A DNA stretch of 11,745 nt. Origin: Porphyrobacter sp. GTDB lineage: Bacteria; Pseudomonadota; Alphaproteobacteria; Sphingomonadales; Sphingomonadaceae. The notes beneath the pieces were generated by a model that saw only the letters and a list, made by a program, of their open reading frames with translations, was not told the origin of the DNA and did not search any database. Numbering within the stretch: the stretch's first letter is position 1; each line of letters begins with the position of its first letter. The DNA lies in contig JAGKSZ010000205.1 of NCBI GenBank assembly GCA_018991295.1, positions 1-11,745 on the forward strand, in the 5' to 3' direction. A program made the translations under genes and the position numbers. Shown in pieces: positions 5,456 through 11,134 of this stretch.

Positions 5456-6237
5456 TACATCGCTGAAATGCCGCCATCCAGCTTCAGCTCGGCCCCGGTC
5501 ATGAAGCGGCTTTCATCGCTGGCGAGATAGACCACCGCATTGGCGATATCATTGGGCTCGCCCACGAATTTGAGCGGGATCTGCCGCGCCAGCTTTTCCA
5601 GCAGCACATCCTTGTCGAGCGCCGCCGCGCGCGCCGTGCCGTCCAGAATGGGCGTATCCACGAAGGTCGGGTGGACCGAATTGCAGCGGATGTTCATGCC
5701 CTTCTTGGCGCAATGCAGCGCGATCGATTTCGACAGCATCCACACCGCCGCCTTGCTGGCGTTGTAGGCGGGCATGGTATCGCTCGCGATCAGGCCGGCG
5801 ATCGAGGAGATGTTGATGATCGATCCCGGCGCGTGCTCGCGCATCAGCGGCAGGGCCTTCTGGCAGCCGTGGAAGATCGAATTGACGTTGATATCGAAGC
5901 ACCGCTGCCAGTCTGCAAAGGTGCAGGCCTCGATATTGCCCGGCCCCCCGATCCCGGCATTGTTGACCAGCACATTGAGCCCGCCGAGCTGTTCGCGGGC
6001 GGCATCAATGGCGGCTTCCCACTGTTCGGGCGAGGTCACGTCATGGGCGATTGCATAGGCGGTGCCTTCGCCCATCTCGGCGTTGATGAGCGCCGCAGTC
6101 TCCGCCGCGCCCGCACCATTGATGTCGGTCGCCAGCACCCGCGCACCTTCCTGCGCAAGGCGGATGCAATGGGCGCGGCCAAGGCCCTGCGCGCCGCCTG
6201 TCACCAGGGCCAGCTTGCCCGCTACACGTCCTGCCAT
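5455..6237 (-). CDS. Short-chain dehydrogenase/reductase (classical SDR)
   Basis: 260 residues from the ATG at 6237 (MAGRVAGKLALV), chosen because GGAGAGG lies about 9 bases upstream and it places the Rossmann motif correctly; the longer frame to 6351 is inside the Nudix gene. Motifs: TGGAQGLG (13-20), NNAG (92-95), N117, catalytic S145, Y158 and K162 (YNASK, with 13 residues from Ser to Tyr), and a C-terminal GGISAM. Asp38 at the end of the second strand favours NAD over NADP. The overall pattern resembles hydroxysteroid or cyclic-alcohol dehydrogenases (3-alpha/20-beta-HSD type), but the substrate cannot be read from sequence. The start is 4 bases after the Nudix stop, so the two are co-transcribed. 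Confidence 0.92.
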   Translation of the reverse strand: MAGRVAGKLALVTGGAQGLGRAHCIRLAQEGARVLATDINGAGAAETAALINAEMGEGTAYAIAHDVTSPEQWEAAIDAAREQLGGLNVLVNNAGIGGPGNIEACTFADWQRCFDINVNSIFHGCQKALPLMREHAPGSIINISSIAGLIASDTMPAYNASKAAVWMLSKSIALHCAKKGMNIRCNSVHPTFVDTPILDGTARAAALDKDVLLEKLARQIPLKFVGEPNDIANAVVYLASDESRFMTGAELKLDGGISAM

Positions 6238-6241
6238 AAGT

Positions 6242-6802
6242 TCAATCCTCTCCCAGAAATCCCGGCGTGAGCAGCATCGCGATCCGCACGTCGACCGCGT
6301 GGCCTGCGCGCCGCCACTCGGCCACAAAGCGCGAAAGATCGCGCAGCGCAACCCGGTGGACGGTGATGTTCTCGCCTTCGGTCCCGCCCCCTGCGCTGAC
6401 CTGCGTGAGCCCCGTCGCCTTCAGCAATGTAAAACTTTCCGAGACCATGCCGGGGGAGGAGTAGAATTCGCCCAGCACTTCCAGCCGGGCGGCGCGGTAG
6501 CCGGTTTCCTCCTCCAGCTCGCGCGCGGCGGCGGTGGCGGCGTCTTCATCCTCGCCGCCCGCATCATCGCCAACCAGCCCGGCCGGAATTTCGAGGCTGA
6601 AGCGGCCCAGCGGCACGCGGTACTGGCTGACAAGGATCACGTGGCGCGTGCCGTCGGCGTCCTGATCGAGCGCAATGATCGCCGCAGCCCGGATCCCCCG
6701 CGCGCGGCCCACATATTCCCAGCGCCCCCGCGTCTTGGCGGTGATGAACTTGCCTTCCCACTGCACCATTTCGGGCAGGTCGGCATCGCGGTCTCGTTCC
6801 AA
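6242..6802 (-). CDS. Nudix hydrolase, ADP-ribose pyrophosphatase-like
   Basis: 186 residues from a TTG at 6802 (GGGA weakly placed upstream); an ATG at 6769 (MVQWEGKFI) is a credible shorter start. The N-terminal half (GKFITAKTRGRWEYV, then VSQYRVPLGRFSLEIPAGLV) is typical of ADP-ribose or nucleoside-diphosphate-sugar pyrophosphatases, which hydrolyse ADP-ribose to AMP and ribose-5-phosphate. The Nudix box core is present as RELEEETGY, with Glu 8 residues before the Arg. The stretch between the conserved Gly of AGLVG and that Glu is longer than the standard G-x5-E by a few acidic/Gly residues (DDAGGEDED). The gene is directly upstream of the SDR gene and probably shares its transcript. Confidence 0.88.
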   Translation of the reverse strand: MERDRDADLPEMVQWEGKFITAKTRGRWEYVGRARGIRAAAIIALDQDADGTRHVILVSQYRVPLGRFSLEIPAGLVGDDAGGEDEDAATAAARELEEETGYRAARLEVLGEFYSSPGMVSESFTLLKATGLTQVSAGGGTEGENITVHRVALRDLSRFVAEWRRAGHAVDVRIAMLLTPGFLGED

Positions 6803-6825
6803 TTTGCAAATCCCGTTCAGCCCGT

Positions 6826-6889
6826 GCCTGTCGAAGGATTGCCCTTCGCCGGCACCGGGTCAGAAGAAAAGAGCGGCCCTTCGACAGGC
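6826..6889. repeat. REP-like inverted repeat (GCCTGTCGAAGG / CCTTCGACAGGC)
   Basis: A perfect 12-bp inverted pair (6826-6837 and 6878-6889) with a 40-base intervening segment, in the intergenic gap between the TPM gene and the Nudix gene. A smaller nested pairing (CGAAG / CTTCG) exists in the left half. I recall the core CCTTCGACAGGCTCAGG as a dispersed intergenic repeat in sphingomonad genomes. It could act as a transcript-end structure for the upstream minus-strand operon, which has no other visible terminator. Confidence 0.65.
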
Positions 6890-6909
6890 TCAGGCTGGTG
6901 CGGTCAAGC

Positions 6910-7584
6910 CTAAACCTCGATCAGCCGGTCGGGCAGTTCGTTCACATCCTCGCTTCCACGCGGGAAATGCTGGGCGAGGATGAAGCCGACATCGCGCACC
7001 CCCACCGCCAACCCTTCGGCCACCGCGCCCTTGCGGATCAGGCTCAGCATATCGCCCATCGCCTCGCCCCAAACCTCGGGCGCAACCTTGGCAGCGATGC
7101 TTTCATCCGCGACGATTTCGGCGCGGTGTTCCTTCATCGACAGGTAGATCAGCACGCCCGTGCGCCCGGTGGTGCGCCGTTCCGCGCCGACCCTGAACTG
7201 GCGCACCGCCTGATTGTGGACCCGCATGGTCTTGGCAGGGCCGGGGATCAGCGCGAACTTGAGCGGTTCCCATTGTTGCACCAGCAGCACGGCGAGGAAC
7301 TTCACCAGCCCCAGCGCAATCACCATGCTGGCGAGCTCGCCTGTGGTCCATTCATGGCCCCAGCCGCCGATCAAACGGTCCCACAGATCAAGGAAGGGCA
7401 GGGGGAAGGCGGCAAACACGCTCATCGCGGTAAAGGCCGCGCCCACCGCCCACAGCAGGGCGACATCGCTGTAACCGTCCGAACGGTCGGCCAGCACCAC
7501 CACGATCTCACCCGAAGTGCCGGCCTCGGCCTCGCTCACGGCTGCTGCAACCAGTGCGCGGCCGGTATCATCCATATGCGCCAT
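6910..7584 (-). CDS. TPM-domain membrane protein
   Basis: 224 residues from the ATG at 7584, 3 bases after the stop of the preceding TPM gene; an ATG at 7575 is also possible. The TPM domain starts near residue 10 (VAAAVSEAEAGTSGEIVVVLADRSDGY) and is interrupted by two hydrophobic segments (about 41-60 and 84-103). It resumes with FRVGAERRTTGRTGVLIYLSMKEHRAEIVAD (about 130-160). There is no signal peptide, unlike the other two TPM proteins, so the domain probably faces the cytoplasm. In the family, 'TGVLIYLS..E..AEIVAD' is the conserved central block. The molecular role is not established; plant relatives act in photosystem II repair and some show phosphatase activity. It is the last gene of the lemA-TPM operon. 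Confidence 0.85.
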   Translation of the reverse strand: MAHMDDTGRALVAAAVSEAEAGTSGEIVVVLADRSDGYSDVALLWAVGAAFTAMSVFAAFPLPFLDLWDRLIGGWGHEWTTGELASMVIALGLVKFLAVLLVQQWEPLKFALIPGPAKTMRVHNQAVRQFRVGAERRTTGRTGVLIYLSMKEHRAEIVADESIAAKVAPEVWGEAMGDMLSLIRKGAVAEGLAVGVRDVGFILAQHFPRGSEDVNELPDRLIEV

Positions 7585-7587
7585 GGC

Positions 7588-8427
7588 TCACCACCCCCCC
7601 GAAGCGCCGCCGCCCCCGAAGGAGCCGCCGCCGCCTGAAAATCCGCCGCCGCCGCCCCAATCGCTGCCGCCGCCGCCGCCACTGCCGCCGCTGTTGATGA
7701 TCCCGCGGGCAATCGCGCTGCCCACTTCCCACAGGATCACATCGCGCGCGGTATCGCCCAGATCACGCGCGCCCCACGGGCCTGCCCCGCTGGAGCGATA
7801 TTTCCGTCGCCGCCCGCGCCCGGCCATGATCGGCAGGACAAAGAAAAAGAACATGAACGCCAGCCAGATCAGCACGCCGATGGGAAAGCCGCCATCGGCA
7901 TCGCGGCTCTTGCCTGCTTCGGCAGCGACCTTGGCGGCTTCTTCGGGGGGAAGCTGCAATTGCGCGATGATCGCGTCCGTCCCGGCCTCGATCCCGCCGG
8001 GAAAATCCCCGTCACGAAAACGCGGCAGGATCTGGTTCTGGATGATCAGCGATGACAGGGCATCGGTAAGATAGCCCTCCAGCCCATAGCCGACTTCGAT
8101 GCGCACCTTGCGATCATTGGGGGCAACGATCAGCAGCGCGCCATCGTTACGCTCTTTGTCGCCAAGGCCCCAGTGGCGGCCCAGCTGATAGCCGTAATCG
8201 GCAATGTCATAGCCTTGGAGGTCGGGGATCGTCGCCACCACCAGCTGGCGCTGCGATTGGGTTTCCAGCGCCTCCAGCCTGGCGGTCAGCGCGGCCTCGG
8301 CCTCGGGGGTGAGCAGATCGGCATTATCGACGACGCGCCCCGTCAGTTCGGGGAACTGCGGCTGCGCAGCCAGCGGCGCGGCAATCAGCGCCAGCAGCGC
8401 GGCAAGGATCAGGGCAAGGCGCTTCAT
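7588..8427 (-). CDS. TPM-domain protein with Gly-rich tail (YgcG-like)
   Basis: 279 residues. A Sec signal peptide (1-21, ending LAA before QPQF) is followed by a TPM domain at about 26-155 with the hallmark WGLGDKERNDGALLIVAPNDRKVRIEVGYGLEG. Next come a linker, a transmembrane helix (about 181-201, with a run of Phe), a basic stop (GRGRRRKY), and a Gly/Ser/Trp-rich tail (247-279) ending GGASGGW. This is the YgcG-type architecture: an extracytoplasmic TPM domain anchored by a C-terminal helix, with the glycine tail in the cytoplasm. The start ATG (8425-8427) overlaps the previous gene's stop (ATGA), so translation is coupled. The glycine tract is encoded by GGC/GGT repeats, which make long Pro-rich frames on the opposite strand. 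Confidence 0.92.
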   Translation of the reverse strand: MKRLALILAALLALIAAPLAAQPQFPELTGRVVDNADLLTPEAEAALTARLEALETQSQRQLVVATIPDLQGYDIADYGYQLGRHWGLGDKERNDGALLIVAPNDRKVRIEVGYGLEGYLTDALSSLIIQNQILPRFRDGDFPGGIEAGTDAIIAQLQLPPEEAAKVAAEAGKSRDADGGFPIGVLIWLAFMFFFFVLPIMAGRGRRRKYRSSGAGPWGARDLGDTARDVILWEVGSAIARGIINSGGSGGGGGSDWGGGGGFSGGGGSFGGGGASGGW

Positions 8428-8936
8428 GCGGCTTCCTTCAGGCGAACAGGGGTCACTTCGCGCACAAGTTCGGCAACGCCGGCCTCAACGCCTGCGTCAA
8501 AGGCTTGTTGGCGGAACTGCGGGAGGATGATGTCCTGAATGATCACAGCGGCGTCCTCATCGCGCACCGAAGCTTCGAGGCCGTAGCCCACTTCGATCCG
8601 CACCTTGCGTTGATTGAGCGCGACCAGCAGCAGCAGGCCATCATTGCGCTGCGCATCGCCAAGCCCCCAGCCATTGGCCAGCGCGAGCGCATAGGCCTCG
8701 ATCGTTTGGCCCCCCAGATCGGGGGTGGTGGCAACCACCAGTTGCAGGCCGGTTTCCTTCTCCAGTGCCGCAAGGCGCCCGGTCAGGCGTGTCTCGGTGT
8801 CCGGCGAGAGCACGCCTGCCGCATCGACCACCCGCCCGGTGAGCGCGAGCACGGGGGCGGGCGGCTCCGGCGTCGCCTCAGCCGCGCAACCGAGCGTCAG
8901 CAGCGCGGCAATGGGGGCAAGACGGCGCCCGATCAC
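8424..8936 (-). CDS. TPM-domain lipoprotein, short form
   Basis: 170 residues from the GTG at 8936, 5 bases after the lemA stop. The N-terminus has a hydrophobic stretch ending LLTLGC (Cys17), a somewhat weak lipobox, then a Pro-rich linker and a TPM domain (about 30-160). It shares the block GWGLGDAQRNDGLLLLVALN and then RKVRIEVGYGLE with the downstream YgcG-like protein, so the two are paralogues. It lacks that protein's transmembrane helix and glycine tail; the TPM domain is therefore likely tethered by lipid or free in the periplasm. Function is unknown, and linked to LemA by operon. Confidence 0.88.
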   Translation of the reverse strand: MIGRRLAPIAALLTLGCAAEATPEPPAPVLALTGRVVDAAGVLSPDTETRLTGRLAALEKETGLQLVVATTPDLGGQTIEAYALALANGWGLGDAQRNDGLLLLVALNQRKVRIEVGYGLEASVRDEDAAVIIQDIILPQFRQQAFDAGVEAGVAELVREVTPVRLKEAA

Positions 8937-8941
8937 GCCCG

Positions 8942-9544
8942 TCAGTTCGAGGTCATGTCGAGCTTGGGCGCGGCTTCTGCGCCTTCGGTCACGGCCTTGT
9001 AAGGCACCATCGGATCGGCGCCGTGGATGATGTTTGCGCCGATCGAATCCGGGAAGGTGCGGATCGTGGTGTTATACTTGCGCACCGCCTCGTTATAATC
9101 GCGGATGGCCACCGCGATGCGGTTTTCGGTGCCTTCAAGCTGGCTTTGCAGCGCAAGGTAGTTCTGGTTCGACTGGACCTGCGGATAGGCCTCGACGCTG
9201 GCGAGCAGGCGGCCGATCCCGGCGCCAAGCTGGCTTTGCGCGGCGGCGAACTGTTCCATCTTGGCCGGGTCGTTCAGATCATCGGCGCTGATCTGCACGC
9301 TGGTGGCCTTGGCGCGGGCTTCGGTGACCTGCGTCAGGATCGTGCGCTCGTTCTCGCCTGCGCCCTTCACCACTTCGGCAAGATTGGGGATGAGATTGGC
9401 GCGGCGCTGGAACTGCGCCTCCACATCGGCCCACTTGGCCTTGGCCTCTTCCTCGGCGGCGGGGACCGAGTTGATCCCGCAGGCGGCAAGGCTGAGCGCG
9501 GCGACAGCGGCAAAGGCGCCGCGCAGCATGGTGGTGAAGTTCAT
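8942..9544 (-). CDS. lemA: LemA family lipoprotein
   Basis: 200 residues from the ATG at 9544, chosen because AGGAGGG sits about 10 bases upstream and the product begins with a lipoprotein signal (LSLAAC, Cys22); the frame extends upstream to 9613 but without a better start. The LemA fold is a long helical bundle: an N-terminal helix QRRANLIPNLAEVVKGAG (about 47-64) is the diagnostic block, followed by NYLALQSQLEGTENRIAVA and YNTTIRTFPDSI. LemA proteins are envelope proteins of undefined biochemical role that are very often encoded with TPM proteins, as here. It is the first gene of a four-gene operon, with a plausible promoter upstream. Confidence 0.93.
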   Translation of the reverse strand: MNFTTMLRGAFAAVAALSLAACGINSVPAAEEEAKAKWADVEAQFQRRANLIPNLAEVVKGAGENERTILTQVTEARAKATSVQISADDLNDPAKMEQFAAAQSQLGAGIGRLLASVEAYPQVQSNQNYLALQSQLEGTENRIAVAIRDYNEAVRKYNTTIRTFPDSIGANIIHGADPMVPYKAVTEGAEAAPKLDMTSN

Positions 9545-9601
9545 CGCGAGTATCCCTCCTGATGGCACGGCAATGGCCCGCGCCGTCGCTTCTGTATTGT
9601 T

Positions 9602-9629
9602 GATATAGCACACCTCTTTGCCGGTTCAA
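9602..9629 (-). promoter_or_regulatory. Candidate sigma-70-type promoter for lemA operon
   Basis: On the minus strand, TTGAAC (9624-9629) and TATATC (9602-9607) are separated by 16 bases. TG one base upstream of the -10 gives an extended -10 (TGC TATATC). The predicted start is near 9595, about 50 bases before the lemA ATG. The element is AT-rich within a GC-rich region. Confidence 0.5.
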
Positions 9630-9716
9630 GCGGTGGACGATTGGCGCGGCGCGCTTGGCAGGTGGGCAGCACGGTGCCAAAACATGGTAAACACGCAGCA
9701 CAAGAAGGGGATCATC

Positions 9717-10136
9717 ATGCTGTCGGAATTCAAGGCTTTCATCGCCAAGGGCAATGTCATTGACCTGGCGGTTGGTGTCATCATCGGGGCGGCCTTCGGG
9801 GCGATCGTCAAGTCGCTGACGGACGAGATCATCATGCCGATCGTGGGCGCGCTGGTGGGCAGCATCGACTTTTCGAACATCTATATCGTGCTGTCGGGCG
9901 AAGTTGCGCCGGGCACGACGCTGGCGGCTGCGCGTGAAGGCGGGGCGGTGGTGCTGGGGATCGGGGCGCTGGCATCGGTCGTGATCAATTTCCTGATCCT
10001 TGCCTTCATCATCTTCATGCTGGTGCGCTATGTGAACAAGGTCACTGCGCAGTTTTCCAAGCCCGAAGAAGCCGCGCCGGCCGGGCCGACCGAGGTGGAA
10101 CTGCTCACCGAAATCCGCGACGCGCTGAAGAAGTAA
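9717..10136 (+). CDS. mscL: Large-conductance mechanosensitive channel MscL
   Basis: 139 residues from the ATG at 9717, preceded by GAAGGGG at about 7 bases; an upstream ATG at 9684 is less likely because the family starts at ML/MSxxxEFKxFxxKGNV. The N-terminal amphipathic helix (MLSEFKAFIAKGNVIDLAVG) and TM1 with the pore-lining Gly/Ala-rich segment (about 15-45) are typical. A periplasmic loop with TLAAAREGGAVV, TM2 (about 72-100), and a C-terminal amphipathic helix (TEVELLTEIRDALKK) follow. The length matches E. coli MscL (136). The homopentamer opens under membrane tension to release solutes on hypo-osmotic shock. It is divergent from lemA. TTGGCA and TGCCAA (9655-9660, 9675-9680) form a small inverted repeat upstream. 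Confidence 0.96.
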   Translation: MLSEFKAFIAKGNVIDLAVGVIIGAAFGAIVKSLTDEIIMPIVGALVGSIDFSNIYIVLSGEVAPGTTLAAAREGGAVVLGIGALASVVINFLILAFIIFMLVRYVNKVTAQFSKPEEAAPAGPTEVELLTEIRDALKK

Positions 10137-10219
10137 GGGGCCTTTGCCGGGCGGGGCCGGGTAGGCCGGATCGCGCAGATTGCAGGCCCGCGGCAGGTGG
10201 GGGCTCAGGCCCTCACCAA

Positions 10220-10285
10220 CCCCTGCCAGACCCCCCGCAGACCCCTGCCAGCCCCCTGCCAGACCCGTGCCAGACCCCCCGTCGC
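10220..10285 (+). repeat. 11-bp tandem repeat, about 5 copies plus a partial
   Basis: Five adjacent 11-base units: CCCCTGCCAGA, CCCCCCGCAGA, CCCCTGCCAGC, CCCCTGCCAGA and CCCGTGCCAGA (10220-10274), then a degenerate partial unit. It lies between mscL and the tmRNA gene, just before the parS-like dyad. The period is not a multiple of three and no convincing gene covers it. It has no spacers, so it is not a CRISPR array. Confidence 0.8.
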
Positions 10286-10299
10286 GGGCGGCCCCTGCG

Positions 10300-10317
10300 A
10301 TGTTTCATGTGAAACAT
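10300..10317. promoter_or_regulatory. parS-like dyad (ParB binding site candidate)
   Basis: ATGTTTCATGTGAAACAT: two perfect 8-bp arms around a TG centre. The inner 16 bases differ from the general chromosomal parS consensus TGTTTCACGTGAAACA only at the centre (CATGTG for CACGTG). It is intergenic, about 80 bases before the tmRNA acceptor piece. It may bind the chromosomal ParB weakly; an unrelated repressor operator is the alternative. Confidence 0.5.
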
Positions 10318-10381
10318 TGCGGCCAAGCGGGCGCATGGGGGCGCGCTCACTTCACATTCAGGATTGCCGCGCTATATGGGT

Positions 10382-10757
10382 CGGTGCCGGTTTCGACCGG
10401 CTATGACGATAAACTGCTGCGTGCAATAGATGCAACGGACCCGGGGGCAGTACCCGGCGGCTCCACCACTTGGGCCACGGCCGCCACGCGAGGACCGCGT
10501 GCCGACCGAGCGGCTTAGCTGATGGGGCCGAACCAGGATCGACGTGTGTTGAAAAGCGTAGTTTTCGTCCGGGCTGAGTAACCCGCATAAGGCTCAAAAA
10601 CCATAAGTGCCAACGACAACGAAGCACTTGCTCTCGCCGCGTAATGTGACGGCTTAACGGCCTGAATTTACAAAGCTTTGAGCACGGTTCGGACCGAACC
10701 GGGTAACAGAATCGGAAACCGGGCGCCCGGGGGAGCGTAGCAACAGAATCCCCCACC
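10382..10757 (+). ncRNA. ssrA: Permuted two-piece tmRNA gene
   Basis: This is the alphaproteobacterial circularly permuted form. The acceptor piece comes first: T-arm CCGGG (10441-10445), 7-base loop GGCAGTA, CCCGG (10453-10457), then the 3' acceptor strand CGGCTCC (10458-10464), A and encoded CCA (10466-10468). The excised spacer follows, with the hairpin CACGCG/CGCGTG at 10485-10501. The coding piece then starts at GGGGCCG (10524-10530), which pairs with CGGCTCC, including one G-U, followed by the D-like GGATCGAC. The tag reading frame is 10609-10644. Further pseudoknot-like stems follow (GGTTCGG/CCGAACC; GGGGGA 10729-10734 with TCCCCC 10749-10754). tmRNA with SmpB rescues stalled ribosomes and tags products for proteolysis. 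The outer 5' and 3' limits are approximate. Confidence 0.93.
10609..10644 (+). other. tmRNA proteolysis tag reading frame (ANDNEALALAA)
   Basis: The resume codon GCC (10609-10611) is preceded by the A-rich ATAAGT context typical of tmRNA. It is followed by AAC GAC AAC GAA GCA CTT GCT CTC GCC GCG and TAA (10642-10644). The tag begins with the widely conserved AND and ends LALAA, a normal ClpXP/ClpAP degron end. The alanine charged on the tmRNA precedes this sequence. Confidence 0.93.
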
Positions 10758-10783
10758 TTCCCTGTATTGCGCCGATAAGGGCC

Positions 10784-11041
10784 TCAGCTGCGCGGATTGT
10801 CCTGCTGGGCTGCGCGCAATTCGGCCACTTCCTTTTCGAGCTTCAGGCAATCGAGGATCTTGGCACCCCCCAGGAACACTGCGCCGGTGGTGGCGAGGAA
10901 CAGCAACTGGCCGCCAAATCCTGGATAATCATGCAGATAGATCATGCCACGCGCGCTCGAACCGAGGGCGAGAGCATAGATGATCAGGAACGCCTCGAAC
11001 CGCGTCTTGATCACGAACAGCCGTCCCACCTTGCGCAGCAT
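10784..11041 (-). CDS. Small two-helix membrane protein, uncharacterised
   Basis: 85 residues from the ATG at 11041, chosen because GGAG lies about 6 bases upstream; a longer start at 11092 has no good ribosome binding site. The sequence has a basic N-terminus (MLRKVGRLFVIKTRFEAF), a hydrophobic segment (about 16-33), a short loop ARGMIYLHDYPGFGG, a second hydrophobic segment (about 43-60), and a charged C-terminal helix (LKLEKEVAELRAAQQ). I do not recognise a named family. The well-formed start, topology and GC-rich codon use suggest a real gene. It follows astB on the same strand after a 93-base gap and may be transcribed with it or alone. Confidence 0.7.
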   Translation of the reverse strand: MLRKVGRLFVIKTRFEAFLIIYALALGSSARGMIYLHDYPGFGGQLLFLATTGAVFLGGAKILDCLKLEKEVAELRAAQQDNPRS

Positions 11042-11134
11042 AGTGTCTCCGAGCCTTGGGGCGACCCGGCCGGGGCTGAGTCGCTTTAACATTGCCGTAA
11101 CCTTACCCCTGTGCGGACTGAGTCGCCAAACGCG

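Noticed and set aside
6062..6913. 283-codon plus-strand frame
   Set aside because: Antisense shadow of the SDR and Nudix genes, both of which have full conserved motifs on the minus strand.
7517..8074. Long plus-strand Pro-rich frame
   Set aside because: It is the antisense of the glycine-rich tail and membrane helix of the YgcG-like gene. The minus-strand frame has signal peptide, TPM motifs and operon coupling.
9655..9683. Sigma-70 promoter for mscL (TTGGCA with CAAAAC)
   Set aside because: The -35 is reasonable and spacing is 17, but the -10 matches only half the consensus, so it is not listed as a feature.
10220..10285. CRISPR-like array
   Set aside because: The 11-bp units are directly adjacent without spacers and too short for CRISPR repeats; no cas genes are in the window.
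10180..10518. Plus-strand frame of 112 codons across the repeats and tmRNA acceptor piece
   Set aside because: It is Pro/Arg/Ala-rich, is made by the 11-bp repeats and structured RNA, and overlaps the tmRNA gene; it has no recognisable domain.
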